Virus record (IMG/VR): IMGVR_UViG_3300027754_000112
Span: 1-56,620 of that record
Length of the DNA stretch: 56,620 nucleotides
Origin: a virus
Strand: one strand, 5' to 3'
The position numbers and the translations under genes were made by a program. Under the pieces are notes generated by a model, which ran no database searches, was not told where the DNA came from, and saw only the letters and a list, made by a program, of their open reading frames with translations. How positions within the stretch are numbered: the first letter of the stretch is position 1; every line of letters begins with the position of its first letter. Positions 44,767-53,722 of the stretch are shown here, piece by piece.

Positions 44767-47700
44767 ATGCCATCAGAAGAATTCCAAATATTAAAACAAC
44801 AATCTTTATATTCGCGTTTAAAGAGACTGTTTTCTACCGATGTAATCGTTCGTAATGTCGGCGGAAAGAAACTAAAAATCGTTGATACTGATCAAGTAAT
44901 GTATGCGACGGATCGCAATACATTACGTGACAGATTTAATCGCATTCGTACCAGTTCATTTAATCAGTATAGCAGAGACTTTACACTGAGTTATCAAGCA
45001 GCTCGTGTTGAATTATTCCGTGACTATGACTGCGTTGGACCAGATACAATTATTCCCCTTCCAGATGGATCACGTCCCACCATAGCCGAATTAACAGAAA
45101 AGTATAAGGATAAACCCCAAGAAAGGTTTCATGTATTTTCATACGATCACGAAACTGATAGTATCAAATTAGGAAAAGCATATCATCCTCGCAAAAAAGG
45201 ACATCGGATGGAAGGATATAAAGTGACATTTGATGATGGTAAATTTGTTATTGGAAGCGAAAACCACCCATTTCTTATGCGGAACGGTGAATATAAAGTA
45301 ATAAAAGATCTCCAAATTGGGGAGTCGGTAATGCCGTTTTATCAACATACCAATAAACTTGGGTATCGGAGTATTTATAATTATTCTCATAGATGGGTGT
45401 CTGAACACAAACTTATTGCCACACAATTTTATGGAGCAATAAACGAAAATGAATGTGTTCACCATAAAAATTTCAAACATGATGATAACAGCCCATCCAA
45501 TTTAGAAATCATGTTAAAAGACGATCATAAAGCATTTCATGCCAACCATAATAAAAATGTGTTGTGGGGGGATGAAAATTATGAAAATCAGCTTAACAAA
45601 ATGAAATCACATCCGAATTACGTCAATCGGGAATTTCATCATTGGGACGGAGAGAGATCAGGTAAAAATAACCCATTTTTTGGCAAAACTCATTCAGATG
45701 AATCCAATGAGAAACGATCTAAAACATTAAAAGAAGTGTTTGTTGATAGAGATCAAACCGGAGAAAAAAATCCAAAATATAGAGGGGATCTTACGGTAGA
45801 AATATTGAAAATTAAAGCTACAGAGCATTATAAAAATAATGGAAAATTAACGGCATGGGGGTTGGTGAAAGACATCGGATGTGATTATTCTGTTCTTCAA
45901 AACAGGTTAAAAGATTCTAATACTGATTGGTCCACATTCAAAAATGACGTAGTATCAACACTAAATCATAAAATCGTATCTATTGAAATGATAGGTGAAA
46001 CGGATGTCTATGATATTACAGTAGAAAAATATCATAACTTCGCGACGGATAGTATAATCTCTCATAACACAATGGACATGGATCCAATCCTAGCATCTGC
46101 ACTTGATATTTATGCGGATGAATGTGTTACAAAGAATGAATTGGGTAAGATTTTAACAGTAACTACCGATGACAATAATATCAAACAGATTTTGGAAAAT
46201 TTATTTTATGATATTTTAAACATTGAATTTTTCTTGTGGAGTTGGACTCGTAATTTGGTTAAATATGGAGATTTTTATTTAAAATTATATATTAGTCCTG
46301 AATATGGAGTTTATCTGGCTGAGCCAATTAGTTCATATAGTGTTACCCGAGTAGAAAACAGTGACATCAATAATAAGAATTATACTAAGTTCCAAATTAA
46401 TTTACCTGAAGGTGGAAAAATTGAAGATGTTGAAAACTATCAGATGGCACATTTTCGTTTATTGAGTGATAGCAATTTCTTGCCGTATGGTAAAAGTATG
46501 ATCGAAGGTGCTCGTCGTGTATGGAAGCAATTGAGTTTGATGGAAGACGCGATGTTAATTCATCGTGTTATTCGTGCGCCTGAAAAGCGAATTTTCAAGA
46601 TTGACGTTGGAAATATTCCACCACAGGAAGTCGATCAGTATATCGAAAAAATCATCAATAAAACCAAGAAAATTCCATATATTGATCCAAACACTGGTGA
46701 TTATAATTTGCGTTATAACATTCAAAATTTATTGGAAGATTTTTATTTACCGGTGCGTGGAAGTGATAGTGGAACTAGCATTGAACCGTTGAGTGGAATG
46801 GAATTTACAGGTATTGACGATATTGAATATCTGCGAAACAAGATGTTAGCTGCATTAAAGATACCCAAGGCATTTTTAGGATATGAAGAAGATTTGTGTC
46901 TGGTTCCTGAGACAGTGATACCCACTTTGAGTGGTAAAAACAAGACCATCAAGCAGTTGATTGAAGATTATAATAATGGTGTAAAAAATTATGTGTATTC
47001 AATTGATGAAATCACGAAAAACATTGTGATGGGAGAAGTTGAATGGGCAGGTTACACAAGAAAAAATGCAAAATTGGTGCGTGTATCTCTTGATAACGGA
47101 GAATATATTGATTGTACTCCTGATCATAATTTCTTGACCAGAGATGGTTTGTGGATTGAGGCGCAAAACCTTAAACCGAATCAATCATTGATGCCTTTAT
47201 ATAGAAAGAATGAAGTATTTTATGGAAAATCTGACTATGAAAAGGTTTACAATCCAGGTTTAAATTCTTGGGAATGGACGCATAAATTGGTTGATAATCA
47301 GGTGAATGGTGGAAATGTATCTCAACCGAGTCCATTTAACTTTGATGAGATGATTGTGAGGCATCACAAAGATTTTAATAGATTTAACAATGATCCAACC
47401 AATATAGAGAGAGTCACAAATAAAAATCATAAGCAATATAAATCAATTGATAATATCGGTATAACTTTTGGTTTGTCTAAGAATCAAATCAAATCGTTTT
47501 CAAAAAAGCAAACACCAATTTTAAACCATAAAGTGATTAAAGTTGAATTTTTAGTTGAAACCAAGGATACGTGTGATTTAAGAATAACAAAGTATCATAA
47601 TTTTGCTACTGCGGCGGGAGTAATTGTTCATAACAGTGGAAAAGCTACACTTGCGAGTGAAGATGTTCGATTTGCGAAGACAGTGAATCGTATTCAAAAG

Positions 47701-48456
47701 ATTCTTGTAAGTGAACTGAAGAAGATTGCAATTGTACATTTATATGCACAGGGATATACGGATGAATCGTTGGTGAATTTTGATTTGGAATTAACAAATC
47801 CGTCTGTAATTCTTGAAGCGGAAAAGGTAAAAATCTGGTCTGATAAAGTGACGTTGGCAAAAGATATGGTTGAAAATAAGTTATTTAGCCGTAAATGGAT
47901 ATATAATAATGTATTTAAGTTGGCAAATGAAGATGTTGATCAACAAAAGAATGACATTATTGAAGATGCGAAAGACAATTATAGATTCAAGCAAATTGAA
48001 GAAGATGGTACAGATCCAGCAAAACCATTCAATAAAATTAAATCAGATGGAGAATCCGAAGAGCCTTCCTCTGAAGCCGATGGTGGATCTCCGGATGCAG
48101 CGGTTACTGGTGGAAACCCGCTTCCTGACGAAGTTCCAAAAGAAACACCTGCGCCGGCGGCTCCAACTGAACCTTCTTTAACGGAGAAGTCTAAGAGACC
48201 GTCTCAAGCAGGTGAACACAAGGATAGAAAAGACATTCGATTTGGGTATGATCCGATGGGGAACCGAGAAAATACAAGAATTTCAAAAACTGATCCATTA
48301 AGATCTGCGTCAAAATCAAAATCGCCATTAAGTTTAGAAAATTTAACTGGCCTTCGTGCGTATTTACAATCTCAAGTAGAAACTAAGAAAGATTTGTTAA
48401 AAGAAGAATCATCAAAATCATTGTTAGATGAGTCTAATATAATAACAGACGAATAA
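44767..48456 (+). CDS. gp20: Portal protein gp20 precursor containing two inteins
   Basis: This 1229-residue frame encodes three portal pieces. They are residues 1-88 (LKRLFSTDVIVRNVGG, ending LFRDYD), 435-710 (MDMDPILASALDIYADECVT, AHFRLLSDSNFLPYGKSMIE, RVWKQLSLMEDAMLIHRVIR, RAPEKRIFKIDVGN and KMLAALKIPKAFLGYEEDL) and 957-1229 (GKATLASEDVRFAKTVNRIQ). Removing the inteins leaves 637 residues, longer than T4 gp20 (524), partly because of an acidic and Pro-rich C-terminal tail. The portal is the dodecameric DNA entry ring at the head vertex. No free portal gene without inteins is present, so virion assembly should depend on splicing. It follows the terminase gene by 28 bases. Confidence 0.92.
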   Translation: MPSEEFQILKQQSLYSRLKRLFSTDVIVRNVGGKKLKIVDTDQVMYATDRNTLRDRFNRIRTSSFNQYSRDFTLSYQAARVELFRDYDCVGPDTIIPLPDGSRPTIAELTEKYKDKPQERFHVFSYDHETDSIKLGKAYHPRKKGHRMEGYKVTFDDGKFVIGSENHPFLMRNGEYKVIKDLQIGESVMPFYQHTNKLGYRSIYNYSHRWVSEHKLIATQFYGAINENECVHHKNFKHDDNSPSNLEIMLKDDHKAFHANHNKNVLWGDENYENQLNKMKSHPNYVNREFHHWDGERSGKNNPFFGKTHSDESNEKRSKTLKEVFVDRDQTGEKNPKYRGDLTVEILKIKATEHYKNNGKLTAWGLVKDIGCDYSVLQNRLKDSNTDWSTFKNDVVSTLNHKIVSIEMIGETDVYDITVEKYHNFATDSIISHNTMDMDPILASALDIYADECVTKNELGKILTVTTDDNNIKQILENLFYDILNIEFFLWSWTRNLVKYGDFYLKLYISPEYGVYLAEPISSYSVTRVENSDINNKNYTKFQINLPEGGKIEDVENYQMAHFRLLSDSNFLPYGKSMIEGARRVWKQLSLMEDAMLIHRVIRAPEKRIFKIDVGNIPPQEVDQYIEKIINKTKKIPYIDPNTGDYNLRYNIQNLLEDFYLPVRGSDSGTSIEPLSGMEFTGIDDIEYLRNKMLAALKIPKAFLGYEEDLCLVPETVIPTLSGKNKTIKQLIEDYNNGVKNYVYSIDEITKNIVMGEVEWAGYTRKNAKLVRVSLDNGEYIDCTPDHNFLTRDGLWIEAQNLKPNQSLMPLYRKNEVFYGKSDYEKVYNPGLNSWEWTHKLVDNQVNGGNVSQPSPFNFDEMIVRHHKDFNRFNNDPTNIERVTNKNHKQYKSIDNIGITFGLSKNQIKSFSKKQTPILNHKVIKVEFLVETKDTCDLRITKYHNFATAAGVIVHNSGKATLASEDVRFAKTVNRIQKILVSELKKIAIVHLYAQGYTDESLVNFDLELTNPSVILEAEKVKIWSDKVTLAKDMVENKLFSRKWIYNNVFKLANEDVDQQKNDIIEDAKDNYRFKQIEEDGTDPAKPFNKIKSDGESEEPSSEADGGSPDAAVTGGNPLPDEVPKETPAPAAPTEPSLTEKSKRPSQAGEHKDRKDIRFGYDPMGNRENTRISKTDPLRSASKSKSPLSLENLTGLRAYLQSQVETKKDLLKEESSKSLLDESNIITDE
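45031..46068 (+). mobile_element. Intein 1 in the portal protein (346 aa, with HNH/NUMOD region)
   Basis: It starts at Cys89 (CVGPDTIIPLPDGSRPTIAE) and ends with DVYDITVEKYHNFATDSIIS followed by H-N; the next extein residue is Thr. Block B is GSENHPFLMRNGEY. The central part has an HNH-like stretch (CVHHKNFKHDDNSPSNLEIM) and a NUMOD3-like step (GKNNPFFGKTHSDESNEKRS), so it may be a complete homing intein. The insertion lies next to the conserved M-D-M-D-P of the portal. Confidence 0.92.
46897..47634 (+). mobile_element. Intein 2 in the portal protein (246 aa, reduced HNH region)
   Basis: It starts at Cys711 (CLVPETVIPTLSGKNKTIKQ), with block B CTPDHNFLTRDGLW. It ends CDLRITKYHNFATAAGVIV followed by H-N before extein Ser957. 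The centre keeps an HNH-like RHHKDFNRFNNDPTNIERVT but is 100 residues shorter than intein 1 and has no NUMOD3. The endonuclease may be minimal or decayed. The insertion is between EEDL and SGKAT of the portal. Confidence 0.9.
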
Positions 48457-48524
48457 ATATTACAATTAAATGGATTTTATCGGGATTTTATTATATTTAT
48501 AAACTAGGACAATAATATTATTAT

Positions 48525-49391
48525 ATGCAAAAAGCGAAACATTCCAAGTTTAAAAACACGGGAATATTATTTGAATTACTTGCTCATCAAGTAACTGCGG
48601 ACATTTTGTCGGGAAAAGATGAATCTGCCGCAAAGAACTTGTTGTTCAAATATTTCACAGAGAACAAAGAATTGGGTAAAGAATGGCAACTGTATAATTT
48701 TCTTTTGAACGAAAAAACAAAAGATGATTTTCAAGCAGAAAAGTATATTAATGTCATTTTAAAACAAAGAGAAAAATTAGATTGTAAAAAACTTACCGAA
48801 CAAAAATATAATCTAATCAAAGAAATCAAAGATAGTTACCCAATAGAAGATTTATTGAAATCTAGCATTAAAAATTATAAAATACATGCTTCTATTTATA
48901 AGCTTTTTGAGAACCACGTCAATACTTTTGTAAAATTTGATATAAAAGAACTTATTCAATCACGTAATACTCTCACGGAAAATCTTTGTGGAAAGAAAAT
49001 TCCATCTAAGGAATCCGAAGATGAAATGATTAATTTCTACAAACAACAAAATGAAGATATTAGATTATTAAGTTATAAATTGTTAGTCGATTCATTAAAT
49101 GAAAAATACAAAGATTTGGATTCCAATCAAAAGCGTTTGTTGAAAGAATATATCAATAATATAAGCAATACAAATTCTCTAAATGAATTTATTGAAGTTG
49201 AAATTGTCAACATCAAGAAGACCATCGGCGAATTGTTGCCAAAAATTTCAAATGAAGTTGTTAAAATTAAGATAAATGAAGTTATAAAACAATTGGATGG
49301 TATAAATTGTAAGAAATCAGTTAAAGATAATCAAATTACTATATTGTTGCTTTCACACGAACTCATAAAAGAAATCAAGAACCAAATTTAA
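48525..49391 (+). CDS. Head-region protein of unknown function
   Basis: This 288-residue, largely helical protein begins KHSKFKNTGILFELLAHQVT, then ADILSGKDESAAKNLLFKYF. I have the impression this start recurs in proteins next to the portal in T4-like phages. The rest is Lys/Glu/Asn-rich helix. It occupies the slot where T4 has the prohead core genes 67 and 68, so a core or portal-assembly role is possible. There is no enzyme motif and no Shine-Dalgarno site close to the ATG. Confidence 0.55.
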   Translation: MQKAKHSKFKNTGILFELLAHQVTADILSGKDESAAKNLLFKYFTENKELGKEWQLYNFLLNEKTKDDFQAEKYINVILKQREKLDCKKLTEQKYNLIKEIKDSYPIEDLLKSSIKNYKIHASIYKLFENHVNTFVKFDIKELIQSRNTLTENLCGKKIPSKESEDEMINFYKQQNEDIRLLSYKLLVDSLNEKYKDLDSNQKRLLKEYINNISNTNSLNEFIEVEIVNIKKTIGELLPKISNEVVKIKINEVIKQLDGINCKKSVKDNQITILLLSHELIKEIKNQI

Positions 49392-49411
49392 TACTGTTTA
49401 AAACAAAATAT

Positions 49412-49969
49412 ATGAAGATCAAAAATGCCGATGAGAAAAAAGCCGATGAGAAAAAATTGATTATCAGTTCATTAAAAGAACTTATCAAAAAGATGATTCG
49501 TAAAGAAATGGACGAGGCTTCTGGAACTGGTGCTGTTGCTGGGTTTCAAACACCATATGCATTTTCTAAAAAACAATCAGGCAATAATCATAAAGATATG
49601 GGAAATGTCAAAGCTGCAACTGCTTCTACTGGGTATACCAGAGTGGATGAAAAGGTTGAAAAGAAAGAAAAGGTTGTTGCTCCAAAACCCGATGCAAAAC
49701 CTGCTGCAAAACCTGCTGCAAAACCCGATGCAAAACCTGCTGCAAAACCCGATGCAAAACCTGTTAAGAAGATAGTTCCTGTTGGAAAAGAAACCACTCC
49801 GGATGTAGTAAAAGATAAAAAACATCGTGGAGTAAACAAAAATGATTTATATATTTTGACTAAAAGACATGCTATTGCCGTGTCTCAAGGCGATGAAAAA
49901 TTAGCAGATCATTATCAAGTACTTATAGATTTGGCCAAGAAAACGTTGAAAAAATCAATCAACCGTTAA
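49412..49969 (+). CDS. Prohead-region protein with KPAAK/KPDAK repeats
   Basis: This 185-residue basic protein has an N-terminal amphipathic helix (SSLKELIKKMIRKEMDEASG), then GAVAGFQTPYAFSKK. About nine short repeats of KPAA or KPDA follow (nt 49687-49767), then a C-terminal helical block (DLYILTKRHAIAVSQGDEKL). The Lys-Pro-Ala linker resembles histone-like or DNA-compacting tails. A role as a prohead core or internal head protein is inferred. It ends one base before the next gene. Confidence 0.55.
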   Translation: MKIKNADEKKADEKKLIISSLKELIKKMIRKEMDEASGTGAVAGFQTPYAFSKKQSGNNHKDMGNVKAATASTGYTRVDEKVEKKEKVVAPKPDAKPAAKPAAKPDAKPAAKPDAKPVKKIVPVGKETTPDVVKDKKHRGVNKNDLYILTKRHAIAVSQGDEKLADHYQVLIDLAKKTLKKSINR

Positions 49970-49970
49970 T

Positions 49971-50516
49971 ATGTATATCAGTTTAAAAAGATTATTGGAG
50001 GCAGAAGCAGTTCCAGCACCAAAGTCACCGGTTGCAAATGCTGCTGTGCCTGGTCCGACTAACCCCACATCTGATCCAGTTAAAAAGACGCCACAATCAG
50101 ATACACAATCAGATACATCATCTGATAATTATAATTTGAAATTTGATATTGATGATTTTGAAAACAAAATGTCTCAATCATCTGAAAAACTTAAGAATGA
50201 CTTTAAGGATAAAATCTTGTTAAAGATTGGAAATAAAAAAATTCAAATTCGTGCTTCAAAGGGATATGGACAACCTGAGAAGGACTTTGTTGTAAATGTT
50301 GATATGGTAAGTATTGATTTTTACTATGAAAAATATGTTGTTGTGATCAAAGGGAGAGAACCTAACAAACAAAAAGAAGGAGAGTATTTTATTAAGCCTC
50401 CGTATGTCATAAAGTTATTGGGAACCGCTTCTGTTCAAAAGAACAAAACACCATCTCAAAAACCTTCGCCGGTAGTTCCTGACGTGACTCAAAATGTTGC
50501 AACGAAGGGGATTTAA
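49971..50516 (+). CDS. Prohead-region protein of unknown function
   Basis: The 181-residue product begins MYISLKRLLEAEAVPAPKSP and has a low-complexity Pro/Ser/Thr linker with a repeated SDTQ. A folded beta-rich middle follows (KILLKIGNKKIQIRASKGYG, then DFVVNVDMVSIDFYYEKYVV), and then a second low-complexity tail. The gene is packed between the KPAAK-repeat gene and the protease gene with spacings of one and five bases. It probably belongs to the prohead core or is a protease substrate; that is inference. Confidence 0.5.
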   Translation: MYISLKRLLEAEAVPAPKSPVANAAVPGPTNPTSDPVKKTPQSDTQSDTSSDNYNLKFDIDDFENKMSQSSEKLKNDFKDKILLKIGNKKIQIRASKGYGQPEKDFVVNVDMVSIDFYYEKYVVVIKGREPNKQKEGEYFIKPPYVIKLLGTASVQKNKTPSQKPSPVVPDVTQNVATKGI

Positions 50517-50521
50517 TTATT

Positions 50522-51145
50522 ATGATCAATAAAAAATTATTAATGGATTGCATATCGTTTGAAATAAGCCGAGATGTAATCAACGAAGCAATGAAGAGAA
50601 ACGGTCCTTTTTTAGTGAAAGGGACTCTTCAACGTGCTGACGCAAAAAATCAAAACGGTCGCATTTATCCAAAACGCATTCTTGAAAGAGAAGCTCAAAA
50701 ATACGAAGAACATTTTATTAGAGAGAGAAGAGCCCTCGGTGAATTGGACCACCCAGAAAGTTCGGTTGTTAACTTAAAGAATGTAAGTCACACTGTAACC
50801 CGCATGTTTTGGGAAGGGGACGATTTGATGGGGGAAGTTGAAGTGTTACCGACTCCAAGTGGAAACATTCTTAAAGAACTTTTTGCATCTGGCATTCGTT
50901 TGGGGATAAGTTCCAGAGGCATGGGCAGTGTTCGTAAAAATGTACATGAATCAGCAGATGAGGTTCAAGACGATTTTGAACTAATTGCATTTGACTTCGT
51001 ATCAAATCCCAGCACTAAGGGTGCTTTTCTATCTCCCGAATCTGACACGTCTTTGAATGAGAGTATAGTAATAAAAAACCCAGAAAAAAATAAGTGGGAA
51101 AATGTTGAAAATATTATTCGTGATATTTTAGGCGAAATTAAATAA
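50522..51145 (+). CDS. gp21: Prohead core protease gp21
   Basis: The gp21/S78-type protease pattern is visible: FLVKGTLQRADAKNQNGRIY at the N-terminus, the catalytic His in GELDHPESS (H77), and the Ser in RLGISSRGMGS (S130/S131). IAFDFVSNPSTKGAFL is typical of the family. The length of 207 residues agrees with T4 gp21 (212). The enzyme sits in the prohead core and cleaves scaffold and capsid proteins before packaging. It follows the prohead-region genes, and the second homing endonuclease gene separates it from the scaffold block. Confidence 0.9.
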   Translation: MINKKLLMDCISFEISRDVINEAMKRNGPFLVKGTLQRADAKNQNGRIYPKRILEREAQKYEEHFIRERRALGELDHPESSVVNLKNVSHTVTRMFWEGDDLMGEVEVLPTPSGNILKELFASGIRLGISSRGMGSVRKNVHESADEVQDDFELIAFDFVSNPSTKGAFLSPESDTSLNESIVIKNPEKNKWENVENIIRDILGEIK

Positions 51146-51160
51146 TAATTAGTTTGACTA

Positions 51161-51190
51161 TATAGCATATGACTTGATACATATGCTATA
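51161..51190 (+). promoter_or_regulatory. Perfect 11-bp inverted repeat ending at the start of homing endonuclease 2
   Basis: TATAGCATATG (51161-51171) is the exact reverse complement of CATATGCTATA (51180-51190), with an 8-base loop. The last base of the second arm is the first base of the ATG at 51190. The hairpin in RNA would hide the start codon. Confidence 0.75.
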
Positions 51191-52881
51191 TGGACACAAC
51201 AGTAAATTGGCTTAAACAACATATATTACATGACCGGGGATTAATTTCAAAGAAATGTAAAAAAGAATGGTTTGATAAGTATAATTTTTCAAATCAATAT
51301 CAAGAAATATTAAATTTCACAAATTTTTTGGATGAAATAAATCCGTCATTGCCACAAAGAATTTGGCATTTGTTAAATAACAAGTTAGAAAAAAATAAAT
51401 GTAAAAATCAAGGATGTAGTAATACTACATCTTTTTTTTCTTTTAATAGGGGTTATTTAGATAACTGTGGGCATAAATGTGCGCAAAAGAACACAAATAC
51501 TTCAGAAAAAATAAAATCCACAAATTTAAAAAAATACGGAGTGGAATATGGATTAAGTAATAAAGATGTTATAAATAAAAGAAATCAAACTGTTAGAAAT
51601 AAATATGGGGTGGATAATATATCACAATTAAAAGAAACTTCAGAAAAGAAAAAACAAACATGTTTGAATAATTATGGGGTTGAATGGATATTGATGGATT
51701 CCGTCATAAGAAGAAACGGAATGATTGAAAAATATGGAGTGGATAATAATACCAAACGAAAAGAAATAAGAGAAAAATATTCCAAAGAAAGGCGGGAGAG
51801 TTTTTATGATTCTTTGTTTTCAACCAACAGATTAAATGGAAAAATAGTGCCGTTGTTTACCAAGGAAGAATATAAAGGATCAACACATGACCATATATTT
51901 AAGTGTATAAAATGTTCAAATGAATTCGTTGACAAACTTGAAGACGGAGACCTTCCCCGTTGTAAAATTTGTTATCCAGTAAGCGGGTCGTCTCTTTTTG
52001 AAAAAGAAATAACCGAATATATTAAAACACTACTTCCCAATGATATTGTTTTAGAAAATGATAAAAAAGTATTGCGTGGATTAGAATTAGACATTTATAT
52101 TCCATCAAAAAATATAGCAATAGAGTGTAATGGACTATATTGGCATAGTGAAATTGGTGGTAATAAAAATAAACAGTATCATATCAACAAAACAAATGAA
52201 TGTGAAAAACAAAATATTCACCTGATTCATGTTTTTGATGACGAATGGATAGACAAAGAATATATCGTAAAATCAAAATTGCGTCATATATTAAATTCAA
52301 GTGTCACGGATAAGAAAGTCTATGCTAGAAACTGTGTAATAAAAGATGTAACTATATCAGAAAAGAATGAATTCTTACAAAAATATCATATTCAGGGAGA
52401 AGATTACAGTCAAATTAAATTGGGTGCGTTTTATGAAAATGAATTGGTTGCGGTGATGACTTTTGGAAAACCCCGTGTTGCTATGGGTCATAAAAATATA
52501 AACAAAGGCGATTATGAATTGATACGATTCGCTACATCAAAAAATGTAGTTGGTATAGCTAGCAAACTATTATCATATTTTACAAAATTATACACTCCAC
52601 AAAAAATTATAAGTTATGCGGACAGACGTTGGACATATCTGAATAAAAATGTATATGAAAAAATAGGATTTGTTAAAATATCAAATGGAACTCCAAATTA
52701 TTGGTATATTTCGCCTAAATCAAATAAACGAATCTATAGATATAATTTCAGAAAACAAACACTGAAAGAGACGTTACAGATATTTGACCCAAATCTTACC
52801 GAGTGGCAAAATATGCAATTGAATGACTATGATAGAATCTGGGACTGTGGGTCGATAAAATATGAATTAATTTGTAAATAA
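51190..52881 (+). CDS. Free-standing homing endonuclease, Hef/EDxHD-like (HEG 2)
   Basis: This 563-residue paralogue of the 40470 gene has the same parts: an N-terminal Cys site (CKNQGCSNTT...CGHKC), four or so K-Y-G-V-D-N repeats, a Zn site (FKCIKCSNEF...CKIC) and the Vsr/EDxHD core (LELDIYIPSKNIAIECNGLY, then LIHVFDDEW). The C-terminal GNAT-like part (KLGAFYENELVAVMTFGKPR, then KIISYADRRWTYLNKNVYEK) is also shared, as is the ending LTEWQNMQLNDYDRIWDCG. The N-terminus differs from HEG 1 and contains NWLKQHILHDRGLI. In the core, Asp of F-D-G-L-Y-W-H is Asn here (C-N-G-L-Y-W-H), which might affect activity. Confidence 0.78.
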   Translation: MDTTVNWLKQHILHDRGLISKKCKKEWFDKYNFSNQYQEILNFTNFLDEINPSLPQRIWHLLNNKLEKNKCKNQGCSNTTSFFSFNRGYLDNCGHKCAQKNTNTSEKIKSTNLKKYGVEYGLSNKDVINKRNQTVRNKYGVDNISQLKETSEKKKQTCLNNYGVEWILMDSVIRRNGMIEKYGVDNNTKRKEIREKYSKERRESFYDSLFSTNRLNGKIVPLFTKEEYKGSTHDHIFKCIKCSNEFVDKLEDGDLPRCKICYPVSGSSLFEKEITEYIKTLLPNDIVLENDKKVLRGLELDIYIPSKNIAIECNGLYWHSEIGGNKNKQYHINKTNECEKQNIHLIHVFDDEWIDKEYIVKSKLRHILNSSVTDKKVYARNCVIKDVTISEKNEFLQKYHIQGEDYSQIKLGAFYENELVAVMTFGKPRVAMGHKNINKGDYELIRFATSKNVVGIASKLLSYFTKLYTPQKIISYADRRWTYLNKNVYEKIGFVKISNGTPNYWYISPKSNKRIYRYNFRKQTLKETLQIFDPNLTEWQNMQLNDYDRIWDCGSIKYELICK

Positions 52882-52914
52882 CAATTTTTTCTTTATATTT
52901 ATATGTATAATCAT

Positions 52915-53319
52915 ATGATAAAATTAAAACCAATTGTAGAAGATGTAAGTGCCAAATCAATGGTTTCGTTGGAAGAAACACCTCGAAAATTAACAAAGGA
53001 AGAAAAAAAGGCTTTACATGATTTAGTTAGTGAATATAACAAATATGGAAAAGTATTACGCCAATATGAGGAAATTACAAGCGTAGCAGAAACACTCAAG
53101 AAAATCGCAGAATATGCTGAGGTTTATGCCGTCAATGAATGTTGCGATTGGATGCAAGCCGGTGTAGCAAAACGTCATTTTGCTGAAATTAAAAAACACG
53201 CCGACGGTTTCAAAAAACTCGCAAAAGATGTTCATGAGAAAAATACTCATATGGTTGCTCTTTATGAAGATATGGGATCAATTTTGCAACGTTATTTTAC
53301 CATCGTATCCGAAAAATAA
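52915..53319 (+). CDS. Small helical protein of unknown function
   Basis: I prefer the ATG at 52915 (MIKLKPIVEDVSAKSM) to the in-frame ATG at 52903. The earlier one is embedded in the TATTTATA box, and M-I-K-L-K is a common start of T4-like head proteins. The product is 134 residues and nearly all helical (LTKEEKKALHDLVSEYNKYG, then FAEIKKHADGFKKLAKDVHE). It is the last plus-strand gene before the terminator at 53352. A role in head assembly is only a guess from its place between protease and scaffold. Confidence 0.5.
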   Translation: MIKLKPIVEDVSAKSMVSLEETPRKLTKEEKKALHDLVSEYNKYGKVLRQYEEITSVAETLKKIAEYAEVYAVNECCDWMQAGVAKRHFAEIKKHADGFKKLAKDVHEKNTHMVALYEDMGSILQRYFTIVSEK

Positions 53320-53351
53320 AATAAATAAAATTTAATCCTCACAATAAAAAA

Positions 53352-53380
53352 CCCTCTATTCTAAAAAAATAGAGGGGTTT
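53352..53380. terminator. Bidirectional terminator between convergent genes
   Basis: CCCTCTAT (53352-53359) pairs with ATAGAGGG (53369-53376). There is a T-run after it on the plus strand and an A-run before it, which becomes a T-run on the minus strand. It lies between the plus gene ending at 53319 and the minus gene ending at 53399, so it can stop both transcripts. Confidence 0.9.
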
Positions 53381-53398
53381 TGTTTTACAAGATATAAC

Positions 53399-53722
53399 TT
53401 AAATTTCAACTGCTCCATGTTTGTTAATATGATTTATCATATCAATAAAAGTACGAAACACATGTTTTCTAACATTCACAACTAACCAATATCCACGTTT
53501 ATCTTTATATACGGTAATTTTTAGTGGGGTTGAATGGATACCTTGATGTCTATCTTTAACATGATTATATTGTAATCTGGTTTCTCCTTCTGGAGCGAAT
53601 CCCATTCCAAATAACCAATCCAATTCTGTCCAATCCCATCCATTTGGATGGTCAATGTCATCTATTTTATATTCGGACAAAGACGTGTCTTCTTTTGAAA
53701 TTAATGATCTTAAATGTGTCAT
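53399..53722 (-). CDS. Minus-strand protein of unknown function (107 aa)
   Basis: The product is a mixed alpha/beta protein with the acidic/aromatic stretch DIDHPNGWDWTELDWLFGMG and a beta-rich second half (KITVYKDKRGYWLVVNVRKH). Its ATG overlaps the stop of the other minus-strand gene by four bases, so the two form a coupled pair transcribed against the main operon. The C-terminal half could be a small single-domain binder. No family is recognised. Confidence 0.55.
   Translation of the reverse strand: MTHLRSLISKEDTSLSEYKIDDIDHPNGWDWTELDWLFGMGFAPEGETRLQYNHVKDRHQGIHSTPLKITVYKDKRGYWLVVNVRKHVFRTFIDMINHINKHGAVEI

Noticed and set aside
48475-48510. A mini-ORF or promoter before the 48525 gene
   Set aside because: Only a ten-codon frame is present, and the TATTTATA there would read TATAAATA on the wrong strand; no support beyond AT-richness.
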